Made by a program: the position numbers and the translations under genes
Origin: Microvirga brassicacearum
Lineage (GTDB): Bacteria; Pseudomonadota; Alphaproteobacteria; Rhizobiales; Beijerinckiaceae
NCBI RefSeq assembly: GCF_008757455.1
Contig: NZ_VCMV01000013.1
Span: 46,806-110,805 of the forward strand
Direction of reading: 5' to 3'
Length of the DNA: 64,000 nt
Notes under the pieces: model-generated
Seen by the model: the letters and a program-made list of their open reading frames with translations, nothing else
What the model was told of the DNA's origin: nothing
Database searches by the model: none
In this document: positions 39,121-48,080 of the stretch, piece by piece
How positions within the stretch are numbered: the first letter of the stretch is position 1
How the letters are laid out: each line of letters opens with the position of its first letter

Positions 39121-39183
39121 ACCCTTCCGGTACTTCCTGTCCCGGCAGCCTCCGGGGGCTACTCTCAAGAAAGGAACCACGAG

Positions 39184-39564
39184 ATGTCCAACCCGACCTA
39201 TGTTGACGAATACAACGCCATCGTCGAGGTGCTGAACAAGTACAACGAAGGCGGCGCGAAGGCCAACAGCGCCATCATGAAGCCGGCCTTCAACGAGAAG
39301 GCCACCATCTTCGGCATCGAAGACGGCAAGCTGGCCGGCGGCCCGATCCAGGGGCTGTTCGACACGATCGACAGCGCGTTCAAGCCATCGCCCAACGCCA
39401 AGGCTGCGATCGTCCGCGTCGATATCGTCGGCACCGCGGCCAGCGCGCGTGTCGATACCGACAACATCTCCGGCTACCGCTTCACCGACTTCTTCAACCT
39501 ACTGAAGGTCGACGGCCAGTGGACCGTCGTCAGCAAGATCTATCACACGCATCCGAGCGCGTGA
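39184..39564 (+). CDS. NTF2-like/lumazine-binding-family small protein
   Basis: 126 residues of the NTF2-like fold: EYNAIVEVLNKYNEGG, KPAFNEKATIFGIEDGKLAGGPIQGLFDTIDSA, and the C-terminal sheet TDFFNLLKVDGQWTVVSKIYHTHPSA. Such proteins can be isomerases, dehydratases or accessory binding proteins; none of the known catalytic triads is convincing here. It has AAGAAAGGAACC before the ATG and follows the OYE gene by 63 bases. Confidence 0.85.
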   Translation: MSNPTYVDEYNAIVEVLNKYNEGGAKANSAIMKPAFNEKATIFGIEDGKLAGGPIQGLFDTIDSAFKPSPNAKAAIVRVDIVGTAASARVDTDNISGYRFTDFFNLLKVDGQWTVVSKIYHTHPSA

Positions 39565-39580
39565 TCTCTCGTTTCCGAGC

Positions 39581-39606
39581 GGCGCGGACGGGATCCCGTC
39601 CGCGCC
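39581..39606. repeat. Perfect 26-bp palindrome
   Basis: The arm GGCGCGGACGGGA is followed by its exact reverse complement, with the centre at GGATCC. It has no T-tract, so it is more likely an mRNA-stabilising or attenuating hairpin, or a site for a regulator, than an intrinsic terminator. It lies 17 bases after the NTF2-like gene. Confidence 0.7.
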
Positions 39607-39643
39607 ATGTCGACGAACAACGCTGACACAGGAGAATACGACC

Positions 39644-40300
39644 ATGTCCAAAGTCTTCATCATCGGGGCGGCAGGCAAGGTCGCACGCCGGATGTCAAAC
39701 CAATTGGCGCGGCGTGGTCATCAGCCGATTGCTCTGCATCGCAACCCCGAGCAGGCGGACGATCTGGCTGCGCGCGGTGCCACGCCCGTGTTGGGGGACC
39801 TGACGAAGCTGTCGGCGGCCGAGCTGGCCGGGCTCATGAAGGGCAGCGACGCGATCGTCTTCTCCGCCGGCGCCGGTGGCGCGGGCATGGAGGTGACCAA
39901 CGCCATTGACGGACGCGGGCTGGAGCTCGCCGTCGAGGCTGCGCGGATCGCGGGCGTCTCCCGCTTCTTGCTCGTCTCGGTGTTCCCGGACGCCCTGCGC
40001 GCTGGCGAGCGCTCCGAAGGCTTCGAGAACTACATCCGCGTCAAGAAGCTCGCCGACGCCCATCTGGTCGCCACGGATCTCGACTGGGTGATCCTGCGGC
40101 CGGGAACGCTGTCGGATGCTCCCGGCACCGGCAGGGCACGGGCCGATGTCGCCATCCCCTACGGCAGCGTTCCCCGGGACGATGTCGCCGCTACCCTTGT
40201 GGAGATCATCGAGCGACCGGAGGTGAACCATGTCATCATCGAGCTCACGGAAGGCGACACGCCGATCGGTGACGCCCTGACGCGGATCGCAAGCCGCTAG
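39644..40300 (+). CDS. NAD(P)H-binding oxidoreductase (atypical SDR)
   Basis: 218 residues. Rossmann motif KVFIIGAAGKVARRM at the N-terminus, GSDAIVFSAGAGGAGME, the YxxxK-like region NYIRVKKLADAHLVATDLDWVILRPGTLSD, and a C-terminal segment AIPYGSVPRDDVAATLVEIIERPEV. This is the YwnB/YhfK-type NAD(P)-dependent group. Possibly part of the stress-responsive operon led by the OYE gene. Start at 39644 has CAGGAGAAT upstream. Confidence 0.88.
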   Translation: MSKVFIIGAAGKVARRMSNQLARRGHQPIALHRNPEQADDLAARGATPVLGDLTKLSAAELAGLMKGSDAIVFSAGAGGAGMEVTNAIDGRGLELAVEAARIAGVSRFLLVSVFPDALRAGERSEGFENYIRVKKLADAHLVATDLDWVILRPGTLSDAPGTGRARADVAIPYGSVPRDDVAATLVEIIERPEVNHVIIELTEGDTPIGDALTRIASR

Positions 40301-40358
40301 GCGTTCACCCCACGCCAACATAATGAAATGAAATCGGCAGGCATCGAGGTTGACTGGC

Positions 40359-40987
40359 ATGAAGCTTCTGCTCGTAGGTGCAACGGGCCTCGTCGGCAGC
40401 CATGTCCTGCGTGTGGCGCTCATGGACCGGCGCGTCGACAGGCTGATCGCGCCCGTTCGCCGCGCGTTGCCCGAGCACCCCCGGCTGTTCGCACCGGTCG
40501 TGGATTTCGATAGCCTGCCCGAGGACCCGGCATGGTGGCAGGCCGACGCGGTCATCTGCGCCCTTGGCACGACCATGCGGACAGCCGGCTCGAAGCAGGC
40601 CTTTCGCCGTGTCGATCACGGTTATCCGCTCGCTGTCGCCAAACTTGCCAGGCAGCATGGAACGCGGACCTTCGTCCTGAACTCGGCGATCGGCGCAAAC
40701 CCGACCTCCCACATCTTCTACAATCGGGTGAAGGGTGAGGTGGAGCAAGAGCTCACCGGAATGGGCTTTCGCTCCCTGACCTTCGCGCGGCCGGGCTTGA
40801 TCGGCGGAAAGCGGGACGAATTCCGTCCGGCCGAGCGGATCGCGGCGGAAGCTCTTCGGTGATCGGTCCGGCGCTTCCGCGGGCTTGGCGCATCAATCCG
40901 GCTGGAAGAATTGCTGCCGCCATGATCGAGGCGGCTATCGCGGGGCGTCCCGGGACCCATATCATCTCTTCCGGGGACTTGACCTGA
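40359..40987 (+). pseudogene. NAD(P)-binding oxidoreductase (HTATIP2-like), C-terminus out of frame
   Basis: From ATG 40359 (MKLLLVGATGLVGSHVL) the frame runs to a stop at 40862. The family's expected end is found immediately afterwards in another frame: VIGPALPRAWRINPAGRIAAAMIEAAIAGRPGTHIISSGDL, stopping at 40987. Adding one base near 40857-40861 restores a product of about 209 residues, the usual length. Body motifs are intact (VVDFDSLP, ALGTTMRTAGSKQAFRRVDHGYP, NSAIGANPTSHIFYNRVKGEVE, LTFARPGLIGG). A single sequencing or assembly indel, or a recent mutation, would explain it. Confidence 0.8.
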
Positions 40988-41391
40988 TGCGCGTGGCCGT
41001 TGTCGACAAGATCGAGACCACTCGCTTCCGTTTTCCCCTGGCGGGCTAGCCTCGGCGGAACAGGCAATGTTCGATCAAGTATCGCCAGGAATGTCGTCTA
41101 ATGGCACATTCCGGAAGTACATCGAACGTCCGCTTCGCGGCGCGCATTTGCCAATCGGCTTGCGACAATTCTGGGGCCGGTAGCGGACAGTCCGCTATTG
41201 GGGACGTTCAACGAGAAGCGGACATACCGTCGATGGAAGCCTAGGGCCGGAAGTGGCCCAAGCGGGCGTAGACTACGCTGTCAGACTCGTCACAACGGCT
41301 GCGTGTCATCGAAGCGCGGGTAGCGATAACGGCATTGCCCCAGCGCTTCGCGCAGGATCCCCGTCAATGCCGAGCTTGTCGTGGTTAGGGG
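40988..41391. other. Non-coding stretch with the left flanking repeat
   Basis: No gene. It contains the 38-bp direct repeat (41139-41176) and an AGCGGACAGTCCGCT palindromic stretch, typical of the dispersed intergenic repeats in this window (also TGGCACATTCCGGAAGTAC at 41102-41120). Confidence 0.6.
41139..41176 (+). repeat. Direct repeat flanking the STAND module, left copy
   Basis: 38 bases beginning GGCGCGCATTTGCCAATC; identical to 47992-48029 except for one G/A difference. Both copies are in the same orientation and enclose the two-gene STAND module. Confidence 0.85.
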
Positions 41392-43362
41392 CTAGTAGTC
41401 TTGGCTAGAGGCCTTCTTCGCGTGCCAGAATCGCATGCCTCCGTCCTTCTGCCGTAGCCCTACTAGAACCAATTTCACTCCTGTGGAATCGTCATAATCT
41501 CTCGACGACTTGTACTTCCTTAAAGTGATCGTGGTAACGAGCTGCTGCTTCATGCCTTTCAGAGCGCCGTCTAGCCAGGTTGGTGACGCCCAGAGAATTT
41601 CTCCGTCATCATGATGACGCGAGCGGCGCTGATCGGGGTCCGGTTTCCAGCTTCCCCAAACCTGGCTCCGCAATGCAAGACTGCCGTCGGCCGCGAGCCA
41701 GTCTGTCGAGACTGTCTTCTGGTGAATGCCAAGCGGCATGGTTAAGTCAATTCCAAGGCGAGGACGGATCGCCGGACCCTGAGCCGCAAGCTCGTCACCT
41801 TCGTCGATACCGAGGCCATGTGACTCCGGGGCCCAGATCAATGGAGCAAACGGGCTCTCCTGACGGTCGCGATGATCGTAGTAGCCGCCATCCCAGAACT
41901 CAGGGAGCCAGAAGTCACCTGCCGGCCGTGTGGCGAAATCTTTGCACCTGCCGACTGCGCCTTTCTGATCTGTCAGCGCCGAAGTGACGCTGACTGTCAC
42001 ACCGTCCGGCGCCGTCCATCTGCCATAGATCGGTAGAAGCGCTTCCTTCGCAGCAGGCAAGAAGCCAAGCTGGCGAAGGATGGTTTCCTGGTCTCTCAGA
42101 GTGTCTTGTCGATTTATCCTCTTGCCGAGGAAGTTCTCGCCCGCCTGTAGCGGCACCCGATCTTTTCTGTCCGACAACCACGACCCATCATCGAACGTCA
42201 CGTCATAGCGATCGCGCCAACCAATCCATGGTGACTCCTCATCGACCTCGTAGCTCTTGATGACGACGGGGACGCGCTTGGACAAGGTGGTAGCGGCACT
42301 CAGCAAGGCATGTCGTTGGACATGCTCCCGATAAAACTCATAACGATCGCTCACGTCCCACTGATAGCGGGATCGACCGGGAAAGAAGTCCATTGAGGTC
42401 GCTTCTGGCCAAAGCCGGGATATCTCCTTCTCCATCGCCTCAACGACACTTGCTTGGGGGATGTTGAACCGCCGCGCTAGACCGGAAATCTCCGTCTTTT
42501 TGAAGTCGTAGTCGAAGTGAAACGTAGTCTCAGGGCCGGCGCCAGAGGGGTAGGAATCTTTGACGATAACGCCCTGGGCAGGCTCATCGTTAGCGCTTCG
42601 CAAGGCGGCCACATCGCGTTCTTGTAACCCGCCGTCGATGTTAGCGAGCGCCCGCAACAGATGCGTCTTGTTGACGAGGTGAATATCCTCCCTCTTCGTA
42701 AGCTTGAGGAGAGTGGGCCGCAAACTTGCCAGTACGCCGGGCTCACGCCATGTCGCCCGAGCCAATCCCATCAACAGCCACTGCTGAGAGTTCTGAAAGG
42801 AAAGAGGGTGTTCGGTGGATGCGAGCGCGGGGATGCTTCTCAGATCGAACCGTGCAAGCAGCGCGTCGACTTCTTCCATCAGACCGAGGTGCACCAAATC
42901 GCTTATGCCTCTCGCAACCGTCCACCGGATATACGCATCACTATCGCCGAGAAGATGCCACAGCAGATCAGCCAGCAGATCTGTTTCGCCCACGCTTTGA
43001 ATTTGCTCTGGGCGCAAAGGCCCTTCGCCGATCTCATCAGCGAAACGAGAGGCCGGTCCCGAGAGGATCAATTCCAGGCCCGCGAGGCTCGCTGGTCCCG
43101 ATGCCAGGTCACAAAGGGCTGTCGCAAGCTGCAGCCATTGATCGCCGTCGAGCTCTGCCTCATCGGCCACCACTTTGCGGATGATAAGCTCAAGCACCAG
43201 TCGGCTATCACCGCAGAAATCCGCTAGCTGTTGGATTCCGCGAGAGACACTGGAGAATTGGCCCTCGAACAGTTCAATGCCCTTCGCGTCGAAAAGGCGT
43301 TTGGCGAGCAATCCTGTCTGAGAGACTAAGTGAGCCGAGGAGCTTTTCCACTGGCGATGCAT
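41392..43362 (-). CDS. C-terminal partner (or continuation) of the STAND NTPase
   Basis: About 656 residues from ATG 43362, which lies within the end of the upstream gene, so the two overlap by 37 bases. The N-terminal part is helical and repeat-like (ALCDLASGPASLAGLELILSG, DLLADLLWHLLGDSDAYIRWTVARGISDLVHLG), as in HEAT/ARM folds, and joins smoothly in sense to the upstream protein's end. The C-terminal part is alpha/beta (FHFDYDFKKTEISGLARRFNIPQ, IKSYEVDEESPWIGWRDRYDVTFDDGSW), and no domain is recognised. The reading frame is -1 relative to the upstream gene and remains open 71 codons further, to 43575. It is either a separate subunit or the end of a single protein of about 2150 residues, in which case it would be the ligand-sensing end. 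Confidence 0.7.
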   Translation of the reverse strand: MHRQWKSSSAHLVSQTGLLAKRLFDAKGIELFEGQFSSVSRGIQQLADFCGDSRLVLELIIRKVVADEAELDGDQWLQLATALCDLASGPASLAGLELILSGPASRFADEIGEGPLRPEQIQSVGETDLLADLLWHLLGDSDAYIRWTVARGISDLVHLGLMEEVDALLARFDLRSIPALASTEHPLSFQNSQQWLLMGLARATWREPGVLASLRPTLLKLTKREDIHLVNKTHLLRALANIDGGLQERDVAALRSANDEPAQGVIVKDSYPSGAGPETTFHFDYDFKKTEISGLARRFNIPQASVVEAMEKEISRLWPEATSMDFFPGRSRYQWDVSDRYEFYREHVQRHALLSAATTLSKRVPVVIKSYEVDEESPWIGWRDRYDVTFDDGSWLSDRKDRVPLQAGENFLGKRINRQDTLRDQETILRQLGFLPAAKEALLPIYGRWTAPDGVTVSVTSALTDQKGAVGRCKDFATRPAGDFWLPEFWDGGYYDHRDRQESPFAPLIWAPESHGLGIDEGDELAAQGPAIRPRLGIDLTMPLGIHQKTVSTDWLAADGSLALRSQVWGSWKPDPDQRRSRHHDDGEILWASPTWLDGALKGMKQQLVTTITLRKYKSSRDYDDSTGVKLVLVGLRQKDGGMRFWHAKKASSQDY

Positions 43363-46300
43363 TCCGACACGATGTCGAGCGATTGAGCGTAGCCAAAATC
43401 TGTCGCGTCGATGACCGCAAGGAGAAAAGGAAGGCGCTCCGCATAAGGACAGGCCGCGCGAAGTGCCAGGATGAAGCGCTGGCGGGTGTCGTACGGGAGG
43501 TTCTCGGCAAGGCCGATCTCTTTCAGAATGCTGTCGATCGAAGGCGCGCTGGAAACGTCGCACCTGGCAACCCATTCAGCGATGCGACCTGCAACTTCCC
43601 CTTCAGTTGGCTTTGCAGGGGCGTTGGTGACAAAATCACGCGACGAGCTGTTTCGGGAATTGAACTCATCCTGCTTCGTTTGTGCCTCAGACCTAAGCGC
43701 CTCTAGCTCAGCTACATCACTGGCCGTAATGAGGCCCGGGAATTTGGATGCCGTTGTGAGATATCCTTCCCAGAGACCGGGCCACCCCCCAAATGGGCGC
43801 TCGGCTTTAAGTTTGGACAATATGGCGGAAAAGATGCGCTTTCGATCCACGGGCTGCGACATCTCCAACAGATGAGCCATTGCCTCACCTGATCTCCAGT
43901 CATGCCAGCCATGGTCCTCGCAGATTGTGAGTATGAACGCTGCCCGGCGAGGGTCGAGGTGACCCTTCTCGGCAAGGAAACACCCGAGCTGCGGCAGACC
44001 GTAGGATAGCTGCGCCACATCCTGGTCGTGCCATCTGACCAACTTCATGATTGCAGGAAAGCCGATAGAGTTAGCAGCAGCGCGCGCAAACAGCGTCCAT
44101 CCGAACTTGCTTGAATCGTTGGAAACGATAGTCTGGCAGAGGTTCATGAGACGCTGGCCGAGTTGCTGCGCCAGGAACCCGCCACTCTGGACCGCCGCGA
44201 AATGGAGCAGCGAGTAGATCTGATCGTAGCTCTCTCCGCCCATCTGATCGAGCTGTGCGAGGCCCTGCAGATAGTACTCCTTCGCCTCATCAACACTCAT
44301 CGGGGCCAAGGCGCTCGCCAGATCGGAGTAGTACTCACCACGCAGGCCGATATTGTCGTCTTGCCGGATTTGTCCCGCGATCGCTTGCGCAAACCGGCCC
44401 GCCGCCTTATGCAACTCGCCGTTTCTCGCAAGCTCCGACAGTACATCGATCTTCTGAGACACGTAGAAGCGGCCAGTGGAAAGCGTGGTTGCGATTTCCT
44501 CTGCCTGCGCGGCCGTAATCTCTTGCGCATGCGTCAGCAGGATGTTGAGGCATCCAAAGCCGGCCGTCCGAGCGAGCAAGTCCGAGGGTTTATCGGCCCG
44601 CCAATGCACATCGTCGCGCAACAACTTGCCCCAGACCGACATGAAGGCAGAGACAGTCGCAGCAGTAATGCCCTTCCGGGAAAGAACCGCTTCCTCAATT
44701 GGACGAAGGAGCGACAGGGCGAGTTCGATACCCTCACTTATCTCAGCGGCTTCCTTATCGCTAAACTTTGCCTGAACGCCTTTCTTCTCCCCTTTCTTTA
44801 GTTTGGATGGTGGCTTCGGTTCAGTCAGGCTTCTTAGAAACGTCTTGGCCTCAGTCCTGGACGTAATCGCCTTTGCGGGCGTGTCGATCTTCACGTCCCG
44901 CGGCAGCAGATGATGAAACTTTAGTTGCTTGCCCGATGACCAGGTGCGAATAGCCGCATAGCGAACGGGTCCCCAAGCGCGAGAGTAGCCATATTGGTCG
45001 CTATAGTCGTAGGCGGACGGGCGATCGACAACGACACTTCTGAGGATAGTGGCGGCCGCTTTTCGGGAGCTCGAAACGAGAGCCGTCAATGCAGCTCCTA
45101 TGATCTCCCCAGTGCTGCTCTTTGGCGGCTGAAGCGAGAAGCTTTCGCTCTCATCGTTCTCGATAGGCGAAGGTGTCCCGATCGCGGCGGAAAGCAGCTT
45201 GATCTGCTTTTGCGTGAGCAGCCTCGGAAGAGCTAACAACCTAAGCTGGAGCATCTTCGAGCGACACTTATCACTGGTTGCGAACTCTACGAGGTTTCGA
45301 AGGATGACGGTGTCGTAGAGCTCCAGCAGTCGGACTAGCTCGGTAGACACCGAAAATGAAAACCCGTCGTTCCACCGGCAAAGGTTCCGGTCGATGTTTT
45401 CAAACGCGCCGCCAATCACGTTGTGCAACAGGATGGCCGCGTAATCTTTGGCGTCGGGGCCAGGTGGATTGCGCTCGGTCCGGTCGCGTGGTTGCTGCAC
45501 GTGCCAGTTGATCCACCGGATTGTGTTTTCACTCTGGATTTCTGCTTCGGCGTCATCGCGCGCAAAATGGTGGGCGATTGTAAGACGTGCGCTTTTTGCC
45601 CCTCTCCAGCCGGTACGGTCGGCTACAAGACGGCGATAGGAGTCCGCATCGCCGAGAAGAATGGCTAGCTCTGGTGCTCGCCTGATGAACTCGTCGCCGC
45701 GAAGATTAGCGGTGGTGACCTGGGCAAGCCGCATACTCAGACCTATGAGGCGATCGAAGTCACTTTCATTGGCGGCCAAGCGAAAGGCTGAGCGAAGTCG
45801 CGCCAGTGTCAGGCGACGCTTTCCGAAGTCCGATTGAACCGATGTAGGAAAGCTCGTCGAGTCGGCGAGCGCAAAGGCACGGTTGCTGTCTTTGATGACA
45901 ACGAGGAAGTGGGGAAGCGCTTCCGCTGCGTATGTCGAGGTCGATTGAGCGGCGATGAGGCGGTCGGCAATGGATCGCTGGGCTTCCGGTTGCTGCGAGT
46001 ATGTCTCCCGAATGTATGTTTCGGTCGGCTCGTCGCGGAAGATGACCCCGTGCGAAGTCATCTCGAGGAAGGGCGCGAGATCGGAAGCTGCTGTCCTTGC
46101 GTGAGAAATCGACCAGCCGAGCGCCAGGGCAAGTTCGTCCAGCGGAATAGGGGGAGGCAGGAGAGATATCGCAACGAAGAATTCAACGACTTCCGCATCG
46201 CTCCACCCGGCAGTACGAAGGTCGCCGATAATATTGCTGCATCGTTGCGCGATGATTTCAGGGACGGTGATGGGAGACGCCGCGTCGCTTGCCACGACGT

Positions 46301-47804
46301 TGGTGTCCCAAGTCTGCACGAGATAATCGAGCACGCGAGCGTTTCGCATCGAGCGGGTCAAGGCGGTTGTTATCTCGACAGCGGAGGCATCGGGTTTCCG
46401 AGCCGCCAGGAACGCTCTGGCCTCTCCATCTGTGAAGGGACCAAGCTCAATCTCCGTCACAGTTGTGCGTCCTATGACACCTGCCTTGCGGTATGGCCGG
46501 GCCGTCAGAAGAAGAGCGACACCCTCGATGGGCTCTTCATCAACCGTTTCAAGCAGCAATTTTGCAAAGGACTGCTCGCCTCTTGCATCGGCTTCCAGCT
46601 GCGCGTTGTCAGCGGCGTCGATGATAAGGAGGACGCCGCTCTTCTTCGATTGTGCGCGGACTGCCTTCGCGGCCTGTGCCAGTCGTCGCCGCGCCGCGCG
46701 CACGATCTTTCGGTTGTCGTCGCCGCTCGGCAGAATTGGATCGCAGAGTGTTTTTGCAGCGAGCTCGTTGACGATCTGGAGAAGGCCGATCTTCGGCAAG
46801 TGGCGAGAATGATTGTCCGACCGATAGGAGCCGCCGCCAAAACAATCGAAAACGACAACTTCGAATTCGTTCGTCATTATCGCGGCCAGGCTCTGAACAA
46901 AAACCGTCTTTCCAACGCCGCCATCGGCGTGAACGAAGACGGGAAGGCGACTTTTTAGAAGGTCAGCCGCGATGGTGAGCTCTTTCCTCTCGATGACCTC
47001 GGCCACCGGAGCGAAACGCTCTGCGGCCGGAAAAAGATCTTCGACCTCGCAATCCAGTGCGTGAAGGATATCTTCGCGACGGATGAGGTTGTTCGTCTGG
47101 CCGGAAGGTCCGGCTTTCTTAACGACAAGATTCTGTAGCTCGAAGAGTCGGGCTTTCGCTTCGATGTCTTCGCCCGCAGACCAGTCCGTCAAGGTCCGTT
47201 TCAGGGCCCTGTCCTGAGCCGCGAGGCCTTCCTCGGCGGCCTTGAAGACTGTGCACCTGAAGAGGCGTGCAGGGTCGGAGAGCTTGCGTTCGGTGCACCA
47301 GCGCCGGAGATTTCTGGCCTGCGTTGCGGCACCGGGGTCGGACGGTGTGCTTCCATCTATGACCGAGGCGATCGCTTTCCAGAGGGAGTCTGAAAAGGGC
47401 GCATTGGTGACGAATATGAAGGAGGCCTTCGCATCCACATCCGTCGCCGAGAGCGTGACTTCGTAGCCAACGATCGTGTCGGCAAACTTCTGAACGGTCT
47501 TCTTGAGGTAGGAGGCCGTTACGGGTTGCTCGTCGAGCCGGTATTTGAACTGCACGGTTTCGAGTCGGGTGCAGCTTTCGAAATTGTCTCCGGACCCGTA
47601 ATAGAAGACGAGGTCAGCGACTTCCTCAGCACGCTGACCGGGGCTGGAGGTTTCGGTATGCGAAATATTCTCGACAGCAATGGCATTGAGGCCATCGCTT
47701 GGAAATAGAAGCTGCAACGCGCGGCGTGCGGCCCACCTTTCGTGAAAGGTGTGGCCGGCGCGGGATGCGCGAACAGTATCACTTGCATTGTCGATTGTTG
47801 GCAC
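43326..47804 (-). CDS. Avs-like STAND NTPase with N-terminal PD-(D/E)XK-type nuclease domain
   Basis: 1492 residues from GTG 47804 (ribosome site weak). Residues 1-115 look like a Cap4/DUF4297-type PD-(D/E)XK nuclease: helix AGHTFHERWAARRAL, VENI near 44, EEVADLVFYY with Asp64, LETVQFKY with Gln85-x-Lys87. The STAND NTPase follows with Walker A ADGGVGKT at 293-300, VVVFDCFGGGSY, Walker B VLLIIDAADN at 391-400 and LLLTARP at 431-437. The following ~1000 residues are mainly helical with repeat-like segments, as in the sensor ends of Avs proteins, which recognise conserved phage proteins and then activate their nuclease. No phage ligand or named Avs type can be fixed by eye. Confidence 0.82.
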   Translation of the reverse strand: MPTIDNASDTVRASRAGHTFHERWAARRALQLLFPSDGLNAIAVENISHTETSSPGQRAEEVADLVFYYGSGDNFESCTRLETVQFKYRLDEQPVTASYLKKTVQKFADTIVGYEVTLSATDVDAKASFIFVTNAPFSDSLWKAIASVIDGSTPSDPGAATQARNLRRWCTERKLSDPARLFRCTVFKAAEEGLAAQDRALKRTLTDWSAGEDIEAKARLFELQNLVVKKAGPSGQTNNLIRREDILHALDCEVEDLFPAAERFAPVAEVIERKELTIAADLLKSRLPVFVHADGGVGKTVFVQSLAAIMTNEFEVVVFDCFGGGSYRSDNHSRHLPKIGLLQIVNELAAKTLCDPILPSGDDNRKIVRAARRRLAQAAKAVRAQSKKSGVLLIIDAADNAQLEADARGEQSFAKLLLETVDEEPIEGVALLLTARPYRKAGVIGRTTVTEIELGPFTDGEARAFLAARKPDASAVEITTALTRSMRNARVLDYLVQTWDTNVVASDAASPITVPEIIAQRCSNIIGDLRTAGWSDAEVVEFFVAISLLPPPIPLDELALALGWSISHARTAASDLAPFLEMTSHGVIFRDEPTETYIRETYSQQPEAQRSIADRLIAAQSTSTYAAEALPHFLVVIKDSNRAFALADSTSFPTSVQSDFGKRRLTLARLRSAFRLAANESDFDRLIGLSMRLAQVTTANLRGDEFIRRAPELAILLGDADSYRRLVADRTGWRGAKSARLTIAHHFARDDAEAEIQSENTIRWINWHVQQPRDRTERNPPGPDAKDYAAILLHNVIGGAFENIDRNLCRWNDGFSFSVSTELVRLLELYDTVILRNLVEFATSDKCRSKMLQLRLLALPRLLTQKQIKLLSAAIGTPSPIENDESESFSLQPPKSSTGEIIGAALTALVSSSRKAAATILRSVVVDRPSAYDYSDQYGYSRAWGPVRYAAIRTWSSGKQLKFHHLLPRDVKIDTPAKAITSRTEAKTFLRSLTEPKPPSKLKKGEKKGVQAKFSDKEAAEISEGIELALSLLRPIEEAVLSRKGITAATVSAFMSVWGKLLRDDVHWRADKPSDLLARTAGFGCLNILLTHAQEITAAQAEEIATTLSTGRFYVSQKIDVLSELARNGELHKAAGRFAQAIAGQIRQDDNIGLRGEYYSDLASALAPMSVDEAKEYYLQGLAQLDQMGGESYDQIYSLLHFAAVQSGGFLAQQLGQRLMNLCQTIVSNDSSKFGWTLFARAAANSIGFPAIMKLVRWHDQDVAQLSYGLPQLGCFLAEKGHLDPRRAAFILTICEDHGWHDWRSGEAMAHLLEMSQPVDRKRIFSAILSKLKAERPFGGWPGLWEGYLTTASKFPGLITASDVAELEALRSEAQTKQDEFNSRNSSSRDFVTNAPAKPTEGEVAGRIAEWVARCDVSSAPSIDSILKEIGLAENLPYDTRQRFILALRAACPYAERLPFLLAVIDATDFGYAQSLDIVSECIASGKAPRLT

Positions 47805-47991
47805 TACTTCCGACCTTTCGCGCTAATAAGCCGGCGCATACATGCCGCAAAAGCGCCAAAACAGCCAATTCCGAGCTTTTAACCGGGGAATGTCCGGCTC
47901 TGGCGGATATCATTGATTTAGTCACCGTCGCGAAGTGCGTTTCGGTTGGGCCGGGGCGGTCCCGTCCGGAGTTCTCCCGGCCCAACGCCCG

Positions 47992-48029
47992 GGCGCGCAT
48001 TTGCCAATCAGCTTGCGACAATTCTGGGG
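47992..48029 (+). repeat. Direct repeat flanking the STAND module, right copy
   Basis: 38 bases with 37 identical to 41139-41176, same orientation. It sits between the STAND gene start and the AraC-type gene. Confidence 0.85.
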
Positions 48030-48080
48030 GCCGTCAGCAGACTGGCAGCTTCAGGACTTCGTATGTGCGATAGCGGACGC

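Noticed and set aside
45834..46958. Long plus-strand frame of 374 codons inside the STAND gene
   Set aside because: It is the antisense shadow of the nuclease-STAND coding frame, which has clear motifs; the shadow has Arg/Cys-rich text and no family.
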